Below are positions 7,702 to 15,140 of a stretch of 64,000 nt of DNA, piece after piece. The DNA is from Clostridia bacterium. GTDB lineage: Bacteria > Bacillota > Clostridia > Acetivibrionales > DSM-2933. The notes beneath the pieces were generated by a model, which was not told the origin of the DNA, did no database searches, and was given only the letters and a program-made list of their open reading frames with translations. Where the stretch lies: the NCBI GenBank assembly GCA_026418275.1, contig JAOABQ010000077.1, forward strand, positions 124,001 through 188,000. The letters are read 5' to 3'. The number at the start of each line of letters is the position of its first letter. Position 1 is the first letter of the stretch. A program made the translations under genes and the position numbers.

Positions 7702-10587
7702 ATGTGTACAAAACGTACAAACAGAACTTGGTGGACGCTGTGCTTAGTTGCATTGCTGATTGTAAGCATTTTGGTACCGCCTGGCATGGTTACAGATGCT
7801 TCTGCTGCTGCAGTAGATCATGCTAAACACAGACCGCAAGGAATGTGGAAAAATCCAAATGTAACAGCTCCATATGCACTGGCTTATGACGAGCAGGGAA
7901 GAGAAATTATGGGTGCAGATCATCCAAGAAGAATGATAGGCTACTTCGCTACTTGGAGAACTGGAAAGGATAATAGACCTGCATATCTGGTTTCTAACAT
8001 TCCATGGGATAAGATAACCCATATCAACTATGCATTTGCCCATATTCAGAACAATAAAATTTCTGTAGGGGAAGCTAATGCGAATAATCCTCATCTCGGC
8101 ATTGAATGGCCAGGTGTTGCGGGTGCCGAAATGGATCCTGAGTTCCCGTATAAAGGGCATTTTAATCTGTTAAATAAGTATAAAAAACTGTATCCGGATG
8201 TCAAAACAATGATTTCTGTCGGTGGTTGGGCAGAAACAGGCGGTTATTTTGATGCAAACGGAACAAGGGTAGCCGACGGCGGCTTTTATGAAATGACCAA
8301 AACCGATGCCGGTATTAATACTTTTGCAGATTCCTGTGTGGAATTCCTGAGGAAGTATGGATTTAACGGTATTGATATCGATTATGAGTATGCGACTTCT
8401 AACAACTATGCCGGAAATCCAGATGATTTTTGGATTTCAGATAAGTTGAGACCTTCTTTATGGGCCAGATATGAAGTTTTAATGAAAACCTTGAGAGAAA
8501 AGCTTGACAAGGCAAGTGTGGAGGATAATAAATACTACTTGCTGACAGCAGCTGTTCCTTCTTCCGGGTATTTGCTCCGCGGACAGGAAGTATACCAGGT
8601 AGCTAAGTATTTGGATTATGTAAATATCATGAGCTATGATTTGCACGGAGCTTGGAATCAGTTTGTCGGTCCGAATGCAGCTCTTTATGATAATGGAAAA
8701 GATAGTGAATTATTGCATTGGAATGCATACGGCGGTGCGTATCAAAACATCGGTTATCTTAATACGGACTGGGCATACCGATATTTCCGTGCTTCAATGA
8801 CTCCTGGAAGAGTCAATATCGGTGTTCCGTTCTACACAAGGGGTTGGCAGGATGTTACCGGAGGAACAAACGGTTTGTGGGGAAATGCTCCACTGCCTCC
8901 ACATATGACACCTCCTCCTGGAACCGGTAGTACTGTTGGAAGTACCTTACCGGCAGGATATGGTGCCGGAGGGATCGAGAATATATGGTGTGATTATGAT
9001 AAGGGTGGCAAAGAAGTTCTTGCCGGTGCAAATCCGATGTGGCATGCCAAAAATCTTGAAAAAGGAATTCTTCCAAGCTATCTTTCAGCGTTCGGCATTA
9101 AAGATACACAATTAACCGGAACATATAAACGCTATTATGACAGCACCCTTGTTGCTCCATGGCTTTGGAATGAGCAGAAAAAGGTGTTTTTATCCACTGA
9201 GGATGAGGAGTCCATCGCGGCTAAAGTTGATTATGTTCTGAAAACTGGGGCAGGCGGACTTATGTTCTGGGAGTTTTCCGGAGACTATAAATTCGACCAG
9301 CAAAAAGGAGAATATGTACAGGGGGATGCACTTGTCAGTTTGATGTATAACCAGTTGAAAGACAAACCAAAATATGGATATTCCATGTCCAACAAGACTA
9401 TGCCTACTGAGACCGTGGATATCGTTCCATCAGTTTCTGGCTTTAAGCTTGGGGATCAGAATTATCCGCTGAATCCAAAATTAACAATTACAAACAAAAC
9501 AGGCAAGGCAATTCCGGGTGGTACGAAATTTGAATTTACAATGGGTTCTTCTGCACCAAGCAATATTTCGGACCAAAGCGGAGCCGGATTAAAAGTAGTT
9601 TCAAGTGATCATACAGGCAGCAATGTCGGCGGACTCAAAGGTGATTTCCATTATCTTGAATTCACTGTGCCTACATGGCAAAGTATACCAGCTGGCGGAA
9701 CATTTTCAATCGATATGAACTATTACCTGCCGGTGTCAATGCCTTCAAACTGGAAGGTAACACTTGACGGGAAACAATATGCATTTGCTTGTGAATATTC
9801 TAATGCAGGACCAGTTGTTACAACACCACCGACACCAACTACACCACCACCGACAACACCTCCTCCAGGACTTACTATTTCAGGTAATGTGAACGGTGAT
9901 TTCGCTTACGCTGAATCTGCTGCAAGTGCTGTTAAATCGGGCTTCAAAGTAGAACTTGAAGGAACATCCTACTCAGCTGTTACCAACAGCAAAGGGGAAT
10001 TCTCTATGAGTGGTATTCCTCAAAGTACTGCAGGTTATAAATTAAAAGTAAGCAAGACAAACTATTTAACCAGAACAATAAGTAACTTCCCGACTTCAAG
10101 TACTCAAGCTGTAGTAGTAGGAACATCCGATGCGCCCATCAAGATGTGGGCAGGCGATGTTATTGCTGACGCAGCCATTAACATGAGCGACATCGTTCAG
10201 CACATTACTTACTTCAACAGCGCTGCAGGCGACGGCAAATATAATGCAGATGCAGACTTTGATAAAGATGGTGCAATCAATATGACGGATATCCTGATTA
10301 TCATCGCACACTTTAATTCATCTGCTGCAAATTATCCAACTAATGATTACAAGGTGATCTTTACAGATATACCGCAGCCAACAACACCCCCACCGACAAT
10401 AGCGCCTACAAATACACCCACCCCTACACCGGATACCGGAGTAAAGGAATGGAGTCCAGATAATGTAGCGTATAAAACCGGTGATAAGGTTACATTCCAA
10501 GGCTCAACCTACGAGTGTACTTTCCCGCACTCATCCAACAGTGCATGGACACCCGTAGCAGCAGGTACCCTTTGGAAAAAAATTTAG
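7702..10587 (+). CDS. GH18 chitinase with internal type II X-dockerin and C-terminal CBM5/12
   Basis: A secreted chitinase of 961 residues. The frame is open from 7645, but AAAGGAGG before ATG 7702 (MCTKRTNRTWW) and the signal peptide (cleavage near DASAA, residue 35) fix the start. Residues about 75-565 are the GH18 barrel, with SVGGW and the catalytic motif NGIDIDYE (acid E229). The first Asp of the usual DGxDxDxE is Asn222. Residues about 570-700 resemble a chitinase C-terminal (ChiC-like) beta domain. After a Pro/Thr linker come an X module (about 723-810) and a two-repeat dockerin (about 815-880) of CipA type II style, then a second linker and a CBM5/12 module (about 915-961). It should hydrolyse beta-1,4-GlcNAc chains while attached to a type II cohesin. 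The next gene is a close paralogue. Confidence 0.93.
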   Translation: MCTKRTNRTWWTLCLVALLIVSILVPPGMVTDASAAAVDHAKHRPQGMWKNPNVTAPYALAYDEQGREIMGADHPRRMIGYFATWRTGKDNRPAYLVSNIPWDKITHINYAFAHIQNNKISVGEANANNPHLGIEWPGVAGAEMDPEFPYKGHFNLLNKYKKLYPDVKTMISVGGWAETGGYFDANGTRVADGGFYEMTKTDAGINTFADSCVEFLRKYGFNGIDIDYEYATSNNYAGNPDDFWISDKLRPSLWARYEVLMKTLREKLDKASVEDNKYYLLTAAVPSSGYLLRGQEVYQVAKYLDYVNIMSYDLHGAWNQFVGPNAALYDNGKDSELLHWNAYGGAYQNIGYLNTDWAYRYFRASMTPGRVNIGVPFYTRGWQDVTGGTNGLWGNAPLPPHMTPPPGTGSTVGSTLPAGYGAGGIENIWCDYDKGGKEVLAGANPMWHAKNLEKGILPSYLSAFGIKDTQLTGTYKRYYDSTLVAPWLWNEQKKVFLSTEDEESIAAKVDYVLKTGAGGLMFWEFSGDYKFDQQKGEYVQGDALVSLMYNQLKDKPKYGYSMSNKTMPTETVDIVPSVSGFKLGDQNYPLNPKLTITNKTGKAIPGGTKFEFTMGSSAPSNISDQSGAGLKVVSSDHTGSNVGGLKGDFHYLEFTVPTWQSIPAGGTFSIDMNYYLPVSMPSNWKVTLDGKQYAFACEYSNAGPVVTTPPTPTTPPPTTPPPGLTISGNVNGDFAYAESAASAVKSGFKVELEGTSYSAVTNSKGEFSMSGIPQSTAGYKLKVSKTNYLTRTISNFPTSSTQAVVVGTSDAPIKMWAGDVIADAAINMSDIVQHITYFNSAAGDGKYNADADFDKDGAINMTDILIIIAHFNSSAANYPTNDYKVIFTDIPQPTTPPPTIAPTNTPTPTPDTGVKEWSPDNVAYKTGDKVTFQGSTYECTFPHSSNSAWTPVAAGTLWKKI

Positions 10588-10603
10588 TAAAATATATCCA
10601 TTA

Positions 10604-10630
10604 AAAGAAGTGCTCACCAGCACTTCTTTT
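10604..10630 (+). terminator. terminator of the first chitinase gene
   Basis: Inverted repeat AAGAAGTGCT ... AGCACTTCTT followed by eight or more T, 17 bases after the stop. Confidence 0.9.
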
Positions 10631-10670
10631 TTTTATTTATAAAGTGATAATTCTATACAAGATTGTGCAC

Positions 10671-10693
10671 TAAATGACAAATCCGTCAATTGT
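10671..10693 (+). promoter_or_regulatory. element shared with the first chitinase gene (copy B)
   Basis: The same string as at 7436-7458: TAAATGACAA, two variable bases, CCG, one variable base, then CAATTGT. It lies about 205 bases before the second chitinase start. Only short stretches of the two upstream regions are conserved apart from the ribosome sites, which makes the match stand out. Confidence 0.45.
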
Positions 10694-10803
10694 GTAATTG
10701 CTAAAAAAATGATAAAAATATATTAGTGGAAACTTTTATCTGTCAAATTATAATGTAAGGCTTTATAAGCATTACATATTTTTCATTTTTATCTTATGCT
10801 TTC

Positions 10804-10885
10804 TTGACGAAGGGAGGGAACAGACCAGAAAAATTCCGTTTAGCGCCAGTTAATTATCTGGCATTATTATTTTATTTTTTAAGGA
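10804..10885 (+). promoter_or_regulatory. structured leader with hairpin before the second chitinase gene
   Basis: The last 95 bases before the start contain a G-rich stretch (GACGAAGGGAGGGAAC), then GCCAG (10845-10849) and CTGGC (10858-10862) forming a hairpin, followed by an A/T-rich run and the ribosome site AAGGAGG (10879-10885). The shape resembles an attenuator just upstream of a ribosome site. I compared it from memory with common riboswitch signatures and found no match. Confidence 0.35.
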
Positions 10886-10897
10886 GGATATGTATTT

Positions 10898-13762
10898 ATG
10901 TGTACAAAACGTACAAAGAGAACTTGGTGGACGCTGTGCTTAGTTGCATTGCTGATTGTAAGCATTTTGGTACCGCCTAGCATGGTTACAGATGCTTCTG
11001 CTGCTGCAGTAGATCATGCTAAATACAGACCGCAAGGGATGTGGAAAAATCCAAATGTAACAGCTCCATATGCACTGGCTTATGACGAGCAGGGAAGAGA
11101 GATTATGGGTGCAGATCATCCAAGAAGAATGATAGGTTATTTCGCTTCTTGGAGAACTGGAAAGGGTAGTCAACCGGGATATCTGGTTTCCAATATTCCA
11201 TGGGATAAGATAACCCACATCAACTATGCATTTGCCCATATTAAGAACAATAAGATTTCTGTCGGGGAAGCCACTGCGGATAATGCCGCTATCGGTATGG
11301 AATGGCCGGGTGTTGCGGGTGCGGAAATGGACCCTGCGTACTCTTACAAAGGGCATTTTAACCTATTCAGCAAGTATAAAAAACTATATCCGGATGTCAA
11401 AACATTGGTTTCTGTCGGTGGTTGGGCAGAAACAGGCGGTCATTTTGAAAACGGAGCAAGGGTAGCCGATGGCGGTTTTTATGAAATGACCAAAACTGAT
11501 GCCGGTATTAATACCTTTGCTGATTCCTGTGTGGAATTTTTGAGAAAGTATGGCTTTAACGGTGTTGATATAGATTATGAGTATGCCTGTTCAATGACTA
11601 ATGCGGGTAATCCTGATGATTTCTGGATTTCAAACGGTTTGAGAGGGTCATTGTTTACCCGGTATTTGGTTTTAATGAAGACCTTGAGAGAAAAACTTGA
11701 CCAAGCAGGTGTTGCGGATAATAAGTACTACATGCTGACAGCAGCGGTTCCTTCTTCCGGGTATTTACTGCGCGGAATGGAAGTACACCAGGTAAGTCAG
11801 TATTTGGATTATGTCAATATCATGAGCTATGATTTGCACGGAGCCTGGAATCAATTTGTTGGCCCGAATGCAGCGCTTTTTGATAACGGAAAAGATAATG
11901 AATTGTTGCATTGGAATGCATACGGCGGTGCGTATCAAAACATAGGCTATCTGAATACGGACTGGGCATACCGTTATTTCCGTGCTTCAATGACTCCCGG
12001 AAGAGTCAATATCGGTATTCCGTTCTACACACGTGGTTGGCAGGGTGTTACCGGAGGAACAAACGGTTTATGGGGAAATGCACCACTGCCGGCAGGTATG
12101 CCGCACCCTCCAGGAACCGGTAGTAATGTTGGAAGTACGGTGCCACCAGGATATGGTGCTGGAGGTATTGATAATATATGGTGTGATGTTGACAAAGATG
12201 GCAAAGAAATTCTTGCCGGCGCAAATCCCATGTGGCATGCGAAAAACCTTGAAAAAGGTATTCTTCCAAGCTACCTTTCACTGTACAACATTAAAGATAC
12301 TCAGTTAACCGGTACATATAATCGCTATTACGACAGCACTATTGTTGCACCATGGCTTTGGAATGAGCAGAAAAAGGTGTTTCTATCCACTGAGGATGAG
12401 GAGTCCATCGCGGCTAAAGTTGATTATGTTGTGAAAACTGGGGCAGGCGGACTTATGTTCTGGGAGTTTTCCGGAGACTATAAGCTCGACCAGCAAAAAG
12501 GAGAATATGTACAGGGTGATACCCTTGTCAGTTTGATGTATAACCGGTTGAAAGGCCAAACAAAATACGGATATTCAAAGTCCAACAAGCCTATGCCTAC
12601 AGAAACCGTGGATATTATTCCATCAGTTACCGGCTTTAAGCTTGGGGATCAGAATTATCCGCTTAATCCTAAATTAGAATTAAAAAACAATACAGGCAAG
12701 GCGATTCCGGGTGGTACGAAATTTGAATTTACAGCGGGTTCTTCAGCACCCAGCAATATTTCGGACCAAAGCGGAGCCGGATTAAAAGTAGTTTCAAGTG
12801 AGCATTCAGGCAGCAATGTCGGGGGACTCAAAGGTGATTTCCATTATCTTGAATTTACTATACCTTCATGGCAAAGTATACCGGCTGGCGGAACATATTC
12901 GTTAGACATGAACTATTACCTGCCTATATCAATGCCCTCAAACTGGAAGGTAACACTTGATGGAAAGCAATACTCATTTGCGTATGAATATGCTGAGCCA
13001 GCACCGACTACACCGCCGCCACCAACTTCACCACCACCGACAACACCTCCTCCAGGACTTACATACTCGGGTTATGTAGATAGTGACTTCATATATTCAG
13101 CATCCGCTGCAAGCGCTGTAAAATCCGGTGCCAAAGTAGAAATCAGCGGTACTAGCTACTCAGCAACTACAGATGCAAACGGTTTCTATCAGATTTCCGG
13201 TGTTCCGGCAAAAGCTGCTGGATATAAACTAGTATTTAGCAAACCTAATTATTTGACAAGGGAAATCAATGTATCCGGCACAACTTCTCTAATGGTTGGA
13301 ACTCAAGCTAAATCTGTAAAGATTTGGGCTGGGGATATGGAAACTGCATTCGATTATGCCATCAATATGTCAGATATTGTTACTCTTATTGACTACTTTA
13401 ACTCTGCAGCAGGTGACAGTAAATACAAAGCTCCTGTGGACTTTAATAAAGACGGTGCTATAAATATGGAAGATATTTTAATTGTAATTATGCACTTTAA
13501 CACCACAGCTGCAAACTACCCGACAGACGATTACGGTTTGGTGGCTATAGACGATCCTAAGCCAACTTACACACCTGTTCCTACAGAAAAACCAACAAAT
13601 ACACCTTCACCAACACCGAACAGCAACAACCCGCCATGGAGCGCTAATGATGTTTACACAGGCGGATCAAAGGTTTCCCATAACGGCAGTGATTGGGAAG
13701 CATTATGGTGGACCAAAGGTGAAGAACCTGGTAAAGCAGGAGTTTGGAAGAAAATATCTTAA
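10898..13762 (+). CDS. GH18 chitinase, tandem paralogue, with type II X-dockerin and C-terminal CBM5/12-type module
   Basis: A secreted 954-residue chitinase, nearly identical to the preceding gene in its signal peptide and catalytic domain. The GH18 motif is NGVDIDYE with catalytic E228; the first position is again Asn. The ChiC-like beta domain, Pro/Thr linker, X module and dockerin follow in the same order. The X-dockerin has diverged more than the catalytic domain, and the first calcium loop reads GDMETAFDYAINMSD. The C-terminal module (PPWSANDVYTGG ... WWTKGEEPGKAGVWKKIS) is of the short CBM5 type, unlike the CBM12-like tail of the first copy. The ATG has AAGGAGG 12 bases upstream. It appears to be a tandem duplication in which the chitin-binding end was swapped or diverged. 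Confidence 0.93.
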   Translation: MCTKRTKRTWWTLCLVALLIVSILVPPSMVTDASAAAVDHAKYRPQGMWKNPNVTAPYALAYDEQGREIMGADHPRRMIGYFASWRTGKGSQPGYLVSNIPWDKITHINYAFAHIKNNKISVGEATADNAAIGMEWPGVAGAEMDPAYSYKGHFNLFSKYKKLYPDVKTLVSVGGWAETGGHFENGARVADGGFYEMTKTDAGINTFADSCVEFLRKYGFNGVDIDYEYACSMTNAGNPDDFWISNGLRGSLFTRYLVLMKTLREKLDQAGVADNKYYMLTAAVPSSGYLLRGMEVHQVSQYLDYVNIMSYDLHGAWNQFVGPNAALFDNGKDNELLHWNAYGGAYQNIGYLNTDWAYRYFRASMTPGRVNIGIPFYTRGWQGVTGGTNGLWGNAPLPAGMPHPPGTGSNVGSTVPPGYGAGGIDNIWCDVDKDGKEILAGANPMWHAKNLEKGILPSYLSLYNIKDTQLTGTYNRYYDSTIVAPWLWNEQKKVFLSTEDEESIAAKVDYVVKTGAGGLMFWEFSGDYKLDQQKGEYVQGDTLVSLMYNRLKGQTKYGYSKSNKPMPTETVDIIPSVTGFKLGDQNYPLNPKLELKNNTGKAIPGGTKFEFTAGSSAPSNISDQSGAGLKVVSSEHSGSNVGGLKGDFHYLEFTIPSWQSIPAGGTYSLDMNYYLPISMPSNWKVTLDGKQYSFAYEYAEPAPTTPPPPTSPPPTTPPPGLTYSGYVDSDFIYSASAASAVKSGAKVEISGTSYSATTDANGFYQISGVPAKAAGYKLVFSKPNYLTREINVSGTTSLMVGTQAKSVKIWAGDMETAFDYAINMSDIVTLIDYFNSAAGDSKYKAPVDFNKDGAINMEDILIVIMHFNTTAANYPTDDYGLVAIDDPKPTYTPVPTEKPTNTPSPTPNSNNPPWSANDVYTGGSKVSHNGSDWEALWWTKGEEPGKAGVWKKIS

Positions 13763-13770
13763 TCAATATA

Positions 13771-13803
13771 AAAAAGAAGTGCCGATCGGCACTTCTTTTT
13801 TTA
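13771..13803 (+). terminator. terminator of the second chitinase gene
   Basis: AAGAAGTGCCG ... CGGCACTTCTT followed by a run of T, starting within 12 bases of the stop. It also reads as a terminator on the minus strand, towards the convergent YidC-like gene. Confidence 0.9.
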
Positions 13804-13845
13804 TATCTGTTTAATAGCTATTGCCAACCTTCAAAAATGATCCTA

Positions 13846-14496
13846 TTATGCTTCACTTGCTGCCTTTCTATTTCTCATAAACAGACCATATCCAATTTGC
13901 TCAATGACACTATAAAAACTGGTTGTAACCCAATATATGCCGATCGAGATTGGCGCTTTTGCCAAAAACATCAGGTTGATAATACAAATAATAACAACTT
14001 GCATTACGGTTGCTTTTTGTATATAAGCTGATTTTATGATCCCAAAAGAAGCCATGATATTAGGCAGCAGTTGAATGATTATGGATATAGCCGGAATAAC
14101 AAAAAACGGATCCGCTAATTTCAAGCTGCTCACCCAAGGTACAATCATTGTACCCACACTCATCGGCATATTGGAAATGGTATTGTATAAAGCAAACACA
14201 ACAGGGAGCTGAAGAAGCGTTACAAAACATCCTAAAAAATTCTTTGACCCATCTTTGTATTGCTTTGCCAATTCCGCCTCTAACCGGCTCTTGCTATTTT
14301 TATACTGCTCCTTAATTTCCGAAATCTTTTTCGAAAAGGCCTGTTGGTTTGTTATTGCTTGTTTCTGCTTGATAGAAAAAGGTAGAAGTATGGTTCTTAT
14401 CGTCACGGTTAAAAGAATAATAGCCAATCCCCAGTCCCCTGTAAATAAAGATATCTTTTCAAAAAGAAAGCTAAAAGCTTCTAAAATTATATTCAT
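13846..14496 (-). CDS. YidC/Oxa1-family membrane insertase (short paralogue)
   Basis: A 216-residue polytopic membrane protein of the YidC/Oxa1/Alb3 family, which inserts proteins into the membrane. It starts near the first core helix (GDWGLAIILLTVTIRTILLPF) with the conserved Arg of the hydrophilic groove, followed by the cytoplasmic helical hairpin (KISEIKEQYKNSKSRLEAELAKQYKDG) and the later core helices. It is not next to rnpA or rpmH, where the housekeeping copy normally lies, so it is probably an accessory paralogue. No lipobox is seen at the N-terminus. A GGAGG site lies about 9 bases before the ATG. The small membrane protein gene 170 bases upstream may be in the same transcript and could be a substrate or partner; that is inference. 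Confidence 0.88.
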   Translation of the reverse strand: MNIILEAFSFLFEKISLFTGDWGLAIILLTVTIRTILLPFSIKQKQAITNQQAFSKKISEIKEQYKNSKSRLEAELAKQYKDGSKNFLGCFVTLLQLPVVFALYNTISNMPMSVGTMIVPWVSSLKLADPFFVIPAISIIIQLLPNIMASFGIIKSAYIQKATVMQVVIICIINLMFLAKAPISIGIYWVTTSFYSVIEQIGYGLFMRNRKAASEA

Positions 14497-14665
14497 AAAA
14501 AAGAACCTCCAATATACAATCTTCTAAGTTTTATACATTTTTTATCAAAAATGAATGCGATAAAAAAGGTTAGTTTATAACCCTTTTATTGAGTAATGTT
14601 ATTAGATTTAATTATTTAAATTTGAGAACACACAGAAATAACTGAATGAATTGGAAATGATCAAA

Positions 14666-14896
14666 CTAACTAAATAAATACAATCTCCATACTTCATACT
14701 TATGATAGCTTTCATAGTCTTTAACAAACAGTTTTCTTTCATAAAAAAGTGCTTGAAAAACGAGAATCCTAGCCCTTTCTTCGGTTAAATCATGATAACC
14801 GCCAGACTGAATACGGACAATTCCCCAAGTAAACCATACCAAACTAAAGATAATAATAAAAATCTGAAGCAAATTCACCAGTTCAACATTGAGCAT
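14666..14896 (-). CDS. small single-pass membrane protein of unknown function
   Basis: A 76-residue protein that I do not recognise. It has one hydrophobic helix near the N-terminus (LLQIFIIIFSLVWFTWGIV) and a charged C-terminal half rich in Tyr and Glu. The ATG at 14896 is chosen because GGAGGT lies 7 bases upstream; an in-frame ATG at 14911 would place that site inside the gene. Its upstream region has a good promoter (TTGTAT, 17 bases, TATGAT on the minus strand) and a palindrome ACGATTGAATCGT like the one in the promoter of the divergent sulfur-enzyme gene. It is therefore likely to be under the same ArsR-type control. Confidence 0.6.
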   Translation of the reverse strand: MLNVELVNLLQIFIIIFSLVWFTWGIVRIQSGGYHDLTEERARILVFQALFYERKLFVKDYESYHKYEVWRLYLFS

Positions 14897-14925
14897 TTTG
14901 TCCACCTCCATTCTTGCATGACTTC

Positions 14926-14938
14926 ACGATTGAATCGT
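14926..14938 (-). promoter_or_regulatory. ArsR-type operator candidate before the small membrane protein
   Basis: ACGATT-G-AATCGT is a perfect palindrome just downstream of a minus-strand -10 (TATGAT). A further ATCGT half-site lies at 14941. The same core (ACGAT ... ATCGT) occurs at 15079-15092 in the divergent promoter. Confidence 0.5.
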
Positions 14939-15068
14939 TAATCGTTATCATACCATAAGACACCTTTATATACAAACCACAAAATCGAATGATTTTACCT
15001 ATATTTCCCCTCTAGAAACTTCATTTATTCTGCTTCTTGTCTTCTTTCGGATACAGAAAAGTATTTTA

Positions 15069-15097
15069 TTGACAAGTCACGATTTATATCGTATCAT
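15069..15097 (+). promoter_or_regulatory. sigma-A promoter with overlapping palindromic operator
   Basis: TTGACA (15069-15074), a 17-base spacer and TATCAT (15092-15097) form a near-consensus promoter 44 bases before the start codon. The palindrome ACGAT-TTAT-ATCGT (15079-15092) fills the spacer and overlaps the -10, the usual place for an ArsR/SmtB repressor. The ArsR-family gene at the end of this operon is the obvious candidate regulator. Confidence 0.65.
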
Positions 15098-15140
15098 CAT
15101 AATATATAAATATAATGTTATTGCGAAAGGGGTAGTAAAT

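Noticed and set aside
10804..10885. Known riboswitch (c-di-GMP, cobalamin, THF or similar) before the second chitinase
   Set aside because: The conserved cores of those classes are not present; only a G-rich stretch and one hairpin are seen.
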